From the NCBI GenBank assembly GCA_016790635.1, contig JAEUOR010000010.1, positions 210,096-274,095 on the forward strand: a stretch of 64,000 nucleotides of DNA, given 5' to 3'. A program made the translations under genes and the position numbers. Each line of letters starts with the position of its first letter. Positions within the stretch are counted from its first letter, which is position 1. Below, one piece after another: positions 46,492 through 54,238 of the stretch. Under the pieces are notes generated by a model, which was not told where the DNA came from, searched no databases, and saw nothing but the letters and a program-made list of their open reading frames with translations. This DNA is from Burkholderiales bacterium. GTDB lineage: Bacteria; Pseudomonadota; Gammaproteobacteria; Burkholderiales; JAEUOS01.

Positions 46492-47328
46492 TTCACGGTG
46501 ACCAGCACCAAAGGCGGTGTCGGCAAGACCACCCTCACGGCCAACCTGGGGGCGCTTTTGGCCGACATGGGGCTGCGCGTCCTCTTGATCGATGCGGACG
46601 TGCAGCCCTCGCTGTCGAAGTACTTCCCGCTGGCGACGGCCAAACCGCTCGCCGGTCTGACCGAGGTGATCGTGCGCGGCGAGGTCACCAACCAGTGCAT
46701 CACCCCGACCCTGTATCGCAATCTCGATATCGTCGTCTCCGACGATCCCGAGGGCAATCTGCCGCACTGGTTGCTCAACCGGATCGACCGCGGCTTCCGT
46801 TTGCGGTTCGCGCTGCAATCGGCTGCCGTCGTCGGCGCCTATGACTGCGTGCTGATCGATACCCAGGGCGCCATCGGGCCGCTGCAGGACGCCGCCGTGC
46901 TGGCGGCGGACATCCTGGTCTCGCCGATCACTCCCGAGATCCTCTCGGCCCGGGAGTTCAAGGACGGCACCATGGAACTGCTCGACCGCCTGGAGCCCGG
47001 CAGCGCCTTGGGCGCAACGCTCGGGCCGATGAAGGCGGTCATCTACCGGCAGGACCGTACTGCTGACGCGCGCACCATCGCCAGCGGCATTCGCGACGAC
47101 TTCATCAAGCTCAAGGGCCGCGTTTCCGTGCTGGAAACCGTGGTGCCCCATGCCAAGGCCTACAAGGAGGCCGCAACGCTGCGCATCCCGGTGCATCGGC
47201 ATGAACGCAAACGTGAAGGTGTCACTCCAAGCGCCAGTACCGTCATGCATCAACTGGCCTGGGAACTGATCCCCAGCCTGTTGGGCGTGTATGCCGAACC
47301 GTTCCAGGCACAGGAGAAGACTGCATGA
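46483..47328 (+). CDS. parA: ICE partition ATPase ParA (Soj-like)
   Basis: A Walker-type partition ATPase of 281 residues. The deviant Walker A is KGGVGKTT (10-17), followed by LLIDADVQPSLSKYF and the switch motif CVLIDTQGAIGPLQDAAVLA. It belongs to the Soj branch found at one end of PFGI-1/pKLC102-type ICEs, where it stabilises the excised element. It overlaps parB by 4 bases (ATGA). Confidence 0.93.
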   Translation: MIKFTVTSTKGGVGKTTLTANLGALLADMGLRVLLIDADVQPSLSKYFPLATAKPLAGLTEVIVRGEVTNQCITPTLYRNLDIVVSDDPEGNLPHWLLNRIDRGFRLRFALQSAAVVGAYDCVLIDTQGAIGPLQDAAVLAADILVSPITPEILSAREFKDGTMELLDRLEPGSALGATLGPMKAVIYRQDRTADARTIASGIRDDFIKLKGRVSVLETVVPHAKAYKEAATLRIPVHRHERKREGVTPSASTVMHQLAWELIPSLLGVYAEPFQAQEKTA

Positions 47329-48833
47329 CACAGGGATCGAACGCCGCCCGGACGCCGATCGCACTGCCCGTCGGACGCCAACTGTCGATCGACGAGCGAC
47401 GCCGCCTGGTAGCCGAGTCGCTGCGCGTGGGCAACCCGGATAGCCGCTCCGGTGACCTCCCGGCCCAGGCCGACCCGCGCCAGGAATGCCAGATCGAACT
47501 GCCGGTCAACGCCATCCGCGCCTACGAACACAACCCGCGCCGCAGCGGCAATGAGCGCTTCGAGGACATCAAGGCGTCGGTTCGCGCGAACGGTATCCGC
47601 AATCCGCTCACCGTCACCCGCCGGCCCGGAGATACGCATTTCATCGTTGAAGCCGGTGGCAACACCCGATTGCTGGCGATCCAGCAACTGTGGGCCGAGA
47701 CCGGTGATGTGCGGTTCCAGAAGCTCTTGGTGTTTTTCCGTCCGTGGCAATCCGAGAGCCATGTCCTGACCTCCCACCTGATCGAAAACGAACTGCGCGG
47801 CGAAATGTCGTTCTGGGACAAAGCTTGCGGCGTTGTTTCCCTGAAGGCGGGACTCGAAGCGGAGAAGGGCGTCCCGCTCTCTATCCGCCAACTTGAGGAG
47901 GCGATCAAGGCGCTCGGGCTTTCGATCAACACCGCCACGCTCGCTCACTATCTGTTCGCCACCGAACGCATGGGCACCCTCGGTGAGGCCGTGACCAGCC
48001 TGTCCGGCCTGGACGTCAAAACCTTGCAACCGCGGCTAAACGCGATGAAGCGCCACGCGCTGGTGCGCGCGTCCATCGCCGAAGACGACCTCTATACCGG
48101 TACCTTCGAGCCGGTATTCCGGCGCTTCGCCGACAAGTTCCGCAGGACTTCGTCTTTCAGCGCGGTGGCCCTGTCGCGTGCTTGCGAGGAAGCACTGGCG
48201 TTGCGGCTAGGCGAGCATGTCGACAAGGTCCGCGCGGCGCTCGAAACATCGTCGCGCGGCGCGCAGACACCGCCGGCGACCAATGCCTCGAATGTCGGTG
48301 CTGGGCAGGCGAATCAGGCGGCCCAGGCCGGCCCGCCGCTACCCGACGAGTCGCGCGTTAGCACGCCTAACACCCCGCAAACTGCGGCCGCGGAACTGGC
48401 GGCGCTACCGCCCGGACCGTCCCCTTTGCACGCTGCGTCGGGCGCGTCCGCCAAGCTCATCGCGGCTGTCCGTGCGTTCGCCGCCATGTCCGGCGTTGGG
48501 GACTTGCTCCAAATCGCGCCGGGCGCGCCAATCGGCTACGTGATGCGCGATCCACCGCCACAGAGCGAAGAGTTGCATTTCCCGCCTGAAAGGCAACGTG
48601 CATCGCGGCTGCTGGTGGCACTTGCCGCGCATGCGGATGCCGAAGAAAACGCTTCCCTCGGCGCTGATACCGATGCCTTGGCAGGTGAAACAGCGCTGGT
48701 CCATTGGCTCATCAATGCGGGTGACGCAAGTGCTGGCGCCTTCCTGGAGATTCTGAATTTCGTCCGTGAAACACAGGCCGCGGCGCGAATCGCTGCCGAA
48801 TCGGAACCGGATTCAAGGGCGGGAGGCGACTGA
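47325..48833 (+). CDS. parB: ParB-family partition protein of PFGI-1-class ICE
   Basis: A 502-residue DNA-binding partner of ParA. The ParB nuclease-like N-terminal domain contains VNAIRAYEHNPRRSG, RANGIRNPLTVTRRPG and HFIVEAGGNTRLLAIQQLWA. A helix-turn-helix region (SIRQLEEAIKALGLSINTAT) follows, then a long low-complexity Ala/Pro-rich linker (about 310-380) and a C-terminal domain. Length and layout fit the ICE-specific ParB class. Its stop shares one base with the next ATG (TGATG). Confidence 0.9.
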   Translation: MTQGSNAARTPIALPVGRQLSIDERRRLVAESLRVGNPDSRSGDLPAQADPRQECQIELPVNAIRAYEHNPRRSGNERFEDIKASVRANGIRNPLTVTRRPGDTHFIVEAGGNTRLLAIQQLWAETGDVRFQKLLVFFRPWQSESHVLTSHLIENELRGEMSFWDKACGVVSLKAGLEAEKGVPLSIRQLEEAIKALGLSINTATLAHYLFATERMGTLGEAVTSLSGLDVKTLQPRLNAMKRHALVRASIAEDDLYTGTFEPVFRRFADKFRRTSSFSAVALSRACEEALALRLGEHVDKVRAALETSSRGAQTPPATNASNVGAGQANQAAQAGPPLPDESRVSTPNTPQTAAAELAALPPGPSPLHAASGASAKLIAAVRAFAAMSGVGDLLQIAPGAPIGYVMRDPPPQSEELHFPPERQRASRLLVALAAHADAEENASLGADTDALAGETALVHWLINAGDASAGAFLEILNFVRETQAAARIAAESEPDSRAGGD

Positions 48834-49375
48834 TGCTGCCACTGCTCGACGCCCAGGTCCGCTTCGTCCTGCTCAATCACGTCGCCGTGAGGCTTGCCGA
48901 GGCGGAGCGTGAGGAGGTCAACGCCGCCGGCATCGATGCCGATCAGCTCGCGCGACTGCGGCAGCTTTCGGCGGTCGACCTCAACCGCCTAGCGGGCATG
49001 CGTCACCTGACCATCGCGGTGGCCGTCGACGGTGCCGGCCTCAAGGCCGGCTTGCGGGCGGTGGCGCTGGTCAACGAGGCCAAGGCGCTGGAGACCTACT
49101 TCATTCGCCACGGTGCCACGTGGCAAATGATGAACAACCTGTTCAAGCTGCGCCGCAAGGTCACGCTCAGGCGGCGGCGCGACTACGGGGCATGGCGGCC
49201 ATCGGGCCGCATTGCTCTTCCCGACCATGGCACCCGAGAGCAGATTTACCGGGTCTGGTACGGGCTCGATGAACCGGATCCGCGGGCGCGGTACTACCGG
49301 CTGCATCAGGCCTTTCCACAGCATTCCCTCGCCGTGCTGGAAGCGATCGTGCGCGAATTCGAGGCCGACCGATGA
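48833..49375 (+). CDS. DUF2857-type ICE protein
   Basis: A 180-residue protein that follows parB in many ICEs of this class; I recognise it as DUF2857-like. It has a helical N-terminus, a segment VNEAKALETYFIRHGATWQM that looks like a DNA-binding helix pair, and a basic LFKLRRKVTLRRRRDYG. Probably regulatory. It overlaps both neighbours by 1-4 bases. Confidence 0.8.
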   Translation: MLPLLDAQVRFVLLNHVAVRLAEAEREEVNAAGIDADQLARLRQLSAVDLNRLAGMRHLTIAVAVDGAGLKAGLRAVALVNEAKALETYFIRHGATWQMMNNLFKLRRKVTLRRRRDYGAWRPSGRIALPDHGTREQIYRVWYGLDEPDPRARYYRLHQAFPQHSLAVLEAIVREFEADR

Positions 49376-49746
49376 GCACGCGTGCCACGGCGCCGGCCGT
49401 GGTCTCCCCCGACCTGCTGCTCGACGTATTCGATCTGCCGATCAGCTTCCATCGTTGCCTGGTGCCGGTGACCGGTGGTGTCACGCCCGCCCTGATGCTG
49501 TCGCAGGCCATCTGGACGGCGCAGGCGGTCGATCCCACGGCCTTTGGCTGGTTCTGCAAATCGCAGGACCAGTGGACCGAAGAAACCGGGCTCACGCGCT
49601 GGGAGCAGGAAACCGCGCGGCGTGCGTTGCGCAAGGTCGGGTTCCTGGAAGAGCGGCGGGTGGGCATGCCGGCGAAGCTGTGGTTCCGGGTGCGCGTCGA
49701 TGTCGTCTGGCGCGCGCTGCAGGCCCAGGCAACTGTGCCCCGCTGA
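49372..49746 (+). CDS. Single-unit winged-helix protein related to the adjacent replication protein
   Basis: A 124-residue protein made of one copy (about 14-118) of the unit that occurs twice in the next gene product: FHRCLVPVTGGVTPALMLSQ, WTEETGLTRWEQETARRALR and RVGMPAKLWFRVRVD. The unit resembles replication initiator/primosomal winged helices. It overlaps the preceding gene (ATGA) and ends 2 bases before the next ATG, so all are co-translated. Confidence 0.8.
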   Translation: MSTRATAPAVVSPDLLLDVFDLPISFHRCLVPVTGGVTPALMLSQAIWTAQAVDPTAFGWFCKSQDQWTEETGLTRWEQETARRALRKVGFLEERRVGMPAKLWFRVRVDVVWRALQAQATVPR

Positions 49747-49748
49747 CG

Positions 49749-51185
49749 ATGGCTAGAGCGGGCGTGGCGGAGAGCAGATTCGGAGCGGCGGCGGAGAGCG
49801 ATGCATGGCAGGCGGAAGGACGAAACCAGGAACTCGCGATCATCTGGCCCTTGCTGGGCCGGCACATCGCGTTCCATCGCCGTCTGGTGGACCTTACGGC
49901 GAATGTGAAGGCGGCATTGATGCTGTCCCAGGCGATCTACTGGACCCGCCACGGCCGGGATATCGCCATGAATGACGGCTGGTTCTTCAAGACCGGGGAA
50001 CAGTGGACGATGGAGACCGGACTTTCCGCCAAGGAGCAGGCAACCGCCCGGGAGCTGCTGCGCGACCTGGCGCTGCTGGGTGAACGGCGTATCGGACTGC
50101 CGGCGCGGCTGCATTTCCGGCTTTGCGTCGATCAGCTGGGCGAATTGCTGTTCGGTCAGGCTGGTGACGCAAGTCGCCGTCTGGACTGGGCCGACGGCGC
50201 CGCCGTGGCCGAACTGCTCGGGCCATCGCTTTCCTTTCACCGGGTGTTGGCAGGCGTCGCAGGCGGTGTCCATGCCGGCCTGTTGCTGTCGCGGGCGCTG
50301 TATCTGACGCGCTTGCAGATGCGCCGGCAACTGGACGCGTGGATCGCTAATTCGGCGAGCCGCTGGACCCATGAGATCGGGCTATCCCGTCGCGAACAGG
50401 AGGCAGCACGACGCGAATTGATGCGCGCAGGCCTGTGGGAAGAATCATTGACCGGCATTCCGGCACGACTGGTCGCGCGGATCAGGCTGGAATGTCTGCT
50501 GGACCTGCTGGCGCACGGCGAGCGCGGAACCTCTGGCGGCCTGATCGTGCCATCGGGGCCTGAATGCGGGATTCCCGCAGCCAACCTTCCACCGAACGGC
50601 GATTCAAGATTGTGGGAATCCCACATTCCTGATTTGCCGAAAGCGCCAAACTTGATTCGCCGAAACCGCCATCACAGTTTTGCCGAAAGCGCCAAACTAC
50701 ATATACAAAGAAGTACAGGTGTTTCAGTACAACCACCACCGGCTGTTGATGTGCGTTCTGGCGCCATCGAGGTGCCGGCTAGTGATGGACTGATCTATCC
50801 GGATGCGCTGATCCCCGAAGAGCGCGATGCCGCGCAACGGATGCTTGCGCAATGCCCTGTCCATGCGCAGGCCTTGCTCGATGAACTGAGCGCGCGCATG
50901 CAGGCGAGGTCGATTCGTACCGGCCCCATCGCCTATCTGCGCGGCCTCGTCAAACGCGCCGAAGCCGGCGATTTCATCCCGGAACTCGGGCCGCGCATCG
51001 CCGCCGACCGGCGCAGGCGTGAAGCCGAGGTGCTCCGGCGCCAGGAGGCCGAAGCGGAGGAGCGGCGCCGCGCGGCAGAACGCGCCACACCGGACTACCA
51101 GGCGAAATTCGCCGAGCGGCGGGAGAAGGTCCGGCAAATGCTGGACGTACTTGGCCCCAAGTCGCCGAAGGGCCGGCCGCCATGA
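49749..51185 (+). CDS. Putative ICE replication initiator with two winged-helix units (STY4528-like)
   Basis: A 478-residue protein with two copies of the same unit: about 34-135 (FHRRLVDLTANVKAALMLSQ, WTMETGLSAKEQATARELLR) and about 155-255 (FHRVLAGVAGGVHAGLLLSR, WTHEIGLSRREQEAARREL). An AT-richer linker (about 265-340) joins them to a C-terminal domain (RMLAQCPVHAQALLDELSAR) and a charged helix (REAEVLRRQEAEAEERRRAA). The layout recalls the pathogenicity-island replication protein STY4528. The linker region is lower in GC. Confidence 0.8.
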   Translation: MARAGVAESRFGAAAESDAWQAEGRNQELAIIWPLLGRHIAFHRRLVDLTANVKAALMLSQAIYWTRHGRDIAMNDGWFFKTGEQWTMETGLSAKEQATARELLRDLALLGERRIGLPARLHFRLCVDQLGELLFGQAGDASRRLDWADGAAVAELLGPSLSFHRVLAGVAGGVHAGLLLSRALYLTRLQMRRQLDAWIANSASRWTHEIGLSRREQEAARRELMRAGLWEESLTGIPARLVARIRLECLLDLLAHGERGTSGGLIVPSGPECGIPAANLPPNGDSRLWESHIPDLPKAPNLIRRNRHHSFAESAKLHIQRSTGVSVQPPPAVDVRSGAIEVPASDGLIYPDALIPEERDAAQRMLAQCPVHAQALLDELSARMQARSIRTGPIAYLRGLVKRAEAGDFIPELGPRIAADRRRREAEVLRRQEAEAEERRRAAERATPDYQAKFAERREKVRQMLDVLGPKSPKGRPP

Positions 51186-51264
51186 CCCGCCCGAGCCGAC
51201 GCATGCGCGCTAGCACTGCTAACGACCCAGTCGCTCGCCCACAACAACCTCGACAGCAAACCCG

Positions 51265-52233
51265 ATGGAACCCCCAATGACTACCGATGACCCAACGCCA
51301 AATTCCGCTTCGAGCCTTTCCGGTGAAGCAGAACATCAACCCTCGCTGAGGGCACCGGGCGCCGATGCCCGCTTCACCGATGTCGATGACATCTTCCAGC
51401 CACTTCAGGCCGCCGATGGTCGGTCGACGCCGGCGGCGCCGGCAACGAGTGTGAAGCTGGGAGAACTGGCTGACGCTACGCCGGACACCATGACCCTGCA
51501 TACCCGGGATGCGTACCGGATGTTCACCGGCCGCTCTGCCGACGCGAGTGGACAGGCGTCGCCCATCCCCGGCGGCAGGCGCTTCGCGGCCGTCATGAAG
51601 TCGATCTGGCATCTGTCCGCCAACGACAACCCGTACGCCGACTGGGTCCTGATCCGCATGTACGAAGAACTCGCCGCGGTGCGCGGGCAGCTGGATCAGG
51701 CCACGAAGGCGCGCGCGGCCTCGTTCGAGGCCCTCGGGCGCAAAGGCCTGTCGTTCTCGGTGATGGCCTCGCGCAACCCAAAATCCGTCGATCTCGGGTT
51801 TCGCAGCCCGTATGGGTATGCCACCGCGGAAGCGATTGTCGAGTTCGACTACTACGTGCGCATGATCAAGACCCTGGTCCACAAGGACCGCATCAGCGAC
51901 ACCGAAGGGCGGGCCGCGATCCGTGCAGCAGGTCGGCAGATGCGCGCGCTGTTCCTGGAGCCGATTCGCTGGGAACGGCGTCTCCTGAGCGACGAGTTGC
52001 GGCAGATGAGCCGCAACGACTTCCTGCCGTCGGCGGACGAGAGCGCGCGCCGACGGGTGCAGGCGGCCGTGGCCCTGTTTGGCGAGGTTCCGCGTCCGGT
52101 ATTCACCGGTGCGAATGCACCGCGGCATACGCGGCGCCGCGTCAAATTGACTGACGCGGAACTGCGACTTCTGGAGCAGGCGTCGCTCTCCGCCGACGTG
52201 GAATCGCCAGAACCGCCCGCGGAGTTGCTATGA
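51265..52233 (+). CDS. TIGR03761/PFL_4669-family integrating conjugative element protein
   Basis: A 322-residue protein that is a marker of PFGI-1-class ICEs. Recognised segments are LHTRDAYRMFTGRSADASGQ, FAAVMKSIWHLSANDNPYAD, FSVMASRNPKSVDLGFRSPY and DEIRQ-like ERRLLSDELRQMSRND. The biochemical role is not known; its constant place between replication proteins and ssb suggests DNA metabolism of the excised element. ATG 51277 is an alternative start. Confidence 0.85.
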   Translation: MEPPMTTDDPTPNSASSLSGEAEHQPSLRAPGADARFTDVDDIFQPLQAADGRSTPAAPATSVKLGELADATPDTMTLHTRDAYRMFTGRSADASGQASPIPGGRRFAAVMKSIWHLSANDNPYADWVLIRMYEELAAVRGQLDQATKARAASFEALGRKGLSFSVMASRNPKSVDLGFRSPYGYATAEAIVEFDYYVRMIKTLVHKDRISDTEGRAAIRAAGRQMRALFLEPIRWERRLLSDELRQMSRNDFLPSADESARRRVQAAVALFGEVPRPVFTGANAPRHTRRRVKLTDAELRLLEQASLSADVESPEPPAELL

Positions 52234-52296
52234 GGGCCGTGGCAACTCGGTCGGACCGGATTGGTCGGGTGCGTGGACCAATTGGCATGGTGCAAG

Positions 52297-52312
52297 CGTT
52301 TCCCGTGAAACG
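52297..52312. promoter_or_regulatory. parS-like palindrome
   Basis: CGTTTCCCGTGAAACG agrees at 13 of 16 positions with the classical bacterial parS TGTTTCACGTGAAACA and lies within a longer GCAA/TTGC-flanked inverted repeat. It is upstream of ssb in an element that encodes ParA and ParB, so it is a candidate centromere. The specificity of this ParB is unknown. Confidence 0.4.
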
Positions 52313-52423
52313 TTGCCGAGCGCGGTATGGCGTGGCGTAAAGGTGGGCTGGAACCAAGAGTGCAGTGGTCGTCCGCGCCTGCGCGCGTTACTGGGTAGTT
52401 CAATCAACCGAAAGGAGATGTGT

Positions 52424-52819
52424 ATGTCGAACGAGTTTCGCGGGACCGGCAATGTCGGCGACCAACCGGTCTTGAGGACAGCCATGGTGGCTGGCAATCC
52501 GCGTCAGGTCACCGAGTTGCGGGTGTTTTTCGACGAGTACCGCCAGGACGGTACTGGTGGATTGGAACAGACGGGTGGCTTCTGGCTGGATGTCAATGTC
52601 TGGGGCGATCGGTTGGCACCGGAGGTCGCGAACTTGGTGACTAAGGGCGCGCGCGTGCAGGTCATCGGCCGCCTTGTCGAAAGCAAGTGGACTGTCACGG
52701 GGACTGGTGAGGAGCGCCGCGCGCTGTACCTCAATGCGGACAGCTTGTTCCTGAGCCTGGCCCGCGTCGCCGAGGTCAAGCTCAAGCCACGCAGGGAGTC
52801 GACCGATGGAAGGGGCTGA
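52424..52819 (+). CDS. ssb: ICE-encoded single-stranded DNA-binding protein
   Basis: A 131-residue OB-fold protein: FRGTGNVGDQPVLRTA, then ELRVFFDEYRQDG, GGFWLDVNVWGDRLAPEVAN, KGARVQVIGRLVESKW and a final LYLNADSLFLSL strand. It lacks the acidic DDDIPF tail of chromosomal SSB, as ICE versions often do. AAAGGAG lies 6 bases before ATG 52424; ATG 52418 is too close to it. It probably coats single strands during transfer or replication. Confidence 0.88.
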   Translation: MSNEFRGTGNVGDQPVLRTAMVAGNPRQVTELRVFFDEYRQDGTGGLEQTGGFWLDVNVWGDRLAPEVANLVTKGARVQVIGRLVESKWTVTGTGEERRALYLNADSLFLSLARVAEVKLKPRRESTDGRG

Positions 52820-53221
52820 CACCTGCGCGGAGCTTGCTTCGCTCGTAGCTGAACATGAACCGATTACCATGTCCAAGTGTTGAAGAGCTACGCATGTTGC
52901 GCGCCATCGTGTGGATCGCGGTGGCGGAGGCGGCTTGCCTCGGGGAATATCGCGCTTCATTTCGCGGATTCCGCGTACATGCGTGGCGCTTCGGCCAACT
53001 GTCGGCTGGCCCTGTCATGTCCGTGACTGTGGAAACACGGTGCGAAGGATCCTTGTTCGAGCGCGGGATCGTCGACGTTTCGTCAGGGTGGTTCACTGGG
53101 TATTGACCAATGGCACCAACCGACGTGGCGCATCGATTTTTGGTCGCGCCTGCGAAATGCTTCGATCTGAAATGTTCGTGGGTTTGTGGGCCGCGACCAA
53201 GGTCCCCGCTGCGGTTGCCTC
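52820..53221. other. 402-bp stretch without a recognised gene, left of the copper module
   Basis: Short open frames exist but none has a good ribosome binding site or a familiar product. The sequence may be insertion debris, since it is followed directly by a P-type ATPase remnant. Confidence 0.4.
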
Positions 53222-53431
53222 AAGGGCACGGTCGACGCATCCATGGTGACAGGCGAGCCCATGCCCGCCGTGGCGGCGGTAGGCTCAAAAGTCACAGACG
53301 GAAGCCTGAACCGGACCAGTGGCTTCGTGATGCGCACCGAAAGGGTCGGTGCCGATACGCCCCTGTCGAAAATCGTCCACATGGTTGCCACCGCCCAGCG
53401 AAGCCGGGCGCCGATTCAGCGGATGGCGGAC
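53222..53431 (+). pseudogene. Remnant of a heavy-metal P-type ATPase (CopA-like)
   Basis: About 70 codons match the actuator/A-domain region of copper ATPases: [20 protein letters not shown], then [20 protein letters not shown] and [20 protein letters not shown]. Both flanks are missing: no metal-binding N-terminus, no CPC helix, no DKTGT phosphorylation site. The remainder reads into unrelated sequence. It is probably a leftover from a larger copper-resistance cluster. Confidence 0.75.
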
Positions 53432-53438
53432 CGGCACC

Positions 53439-53777
53439 ATGATGAACGGTGGAATGATGGGAGTTGGCCACAGGGGAGGCGTCAACTGGATGCCGCTTTC
53501 AATATTGCCTGTCCTCGCAATGGGCGTCGTGCTTCTTTCCGTCACTTCCGGAAGTAAGTGGCTTGCTCCACGGAAGGCCGTTGTTGCATCGGTTCGTCTG
53601 CAAAAGTCGAGCAAGCAATATGCAGACCGTCGGATGTCTCGTCGTTTCCGTGCTCAGCATTCGGTGTGCTGCATCGGTCGTTTCAACTATGCGAAGTCGA
53701 CGGGGCGAGGACGGGGCCAAGGTGGCGTCCATTCTTTCGAGGCTAGAATAGTCGGAACGGCTGCCAAGCAAGAATGA
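53439..53777 (+). CDS. Uncertain small Met-rich membrane protein
   Basis: A 112-codon frame starting [17 protein letters not shown], followed by one hydrophobic helix ([18 protein letters not shown]). Met-rich short membrane proteins occur near copper genes. The second half is basic and unlike a conserved protein, so the true gene may be shorter or decayed. Its stop overlaps the next ATG (ATGA). Confidence 0.3.
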   Translation: MMNGGMMGVGHRGGVNWMPLSILPVLAMGVVLLSVTSGSKWLAPRKAVVASVRLQKSSKQYADRRMSRRFRAQHSVCCIGRFNYAKSTGRGRGQGGVHSFEARIVGTAAKQE

Positions 53778-54163
53778 TGAAGTTGCGCCACCACTCGCTA
53801 ACGACCTGGATTGCACTCCTGGGAATCCTTTTTTCCCAACTGGTGCTGTCGGCGTATGCCTGCCCTCGATTGCTGCCGGCGAATGACGCCCCGCAAATGG
53901 AAGCGCATGGCGACATGGCGGGTATGCCGTGCGCCGATATGGATATCGATCAGCCGGTGCTGTGCGAGCAGTACTGCCAACAAGGGCACCAGAGCGTCGG
54001 TTCGACGCTTTCATTCGACTTCCAGCCTGTCTTGGGTCTTCTTTTTGTTAGCCCGGCGATCAACCAGATCGCTATCTTGCCAGCGTTCGACGTGCAGTCC
54101 TCGCTGCTCGTTCGCGCCACTTCCCCGCCTCCGCTATCGCGCAGCTGCCGGCTGCACATTTGA
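53774..54163 (+). CDS. Secreted Cys/Met/His-containing protein, putative copper-responsive
   Basis: A 129-residue protein with a signal peptide (about 1-30, ending SAYACP). The mature N-terminal half is rich in possible metal ligands: MEAHGDMAGMPCADMDIDQ and LCEQYCQQGHQS. The rest is hydrophobic. It precedes cusC by 75 bases, so it may be part of the copper regulon as a periplasmic metal-binding or sensing protein. The family is not recognised with certainty. A TAGAAT box at 53744-53749 may be its promoter. Confidence 0.65.
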   Translation: MMKLRHHSLTTWIALLGILFSQLVLSAYACPRLLPANDAPQMEAHGDMAGMPCADMDIDQPVLCEQYCQQGHQSVGSTLSFDFQPVLGLLFVSPAINQIAILPAFDVQSSLLVRATSPPPLSRSCRLHI

Positions 54164-54238
54164 CACTCCCAGGTACCTCGTGGCGGCGCACCGACATGCG
54201 TTGCCTTGATGTCCATCGTCTGTACTTGGGAGGTTGTC

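Noticed and set aside
53560..53760. Several short overlapping plus-strand frames before the Cys/Met-rich gene
   Set aside because: No ribosome binding site or familiar sequence, so they are probably noncoding upstream region of the copper module.
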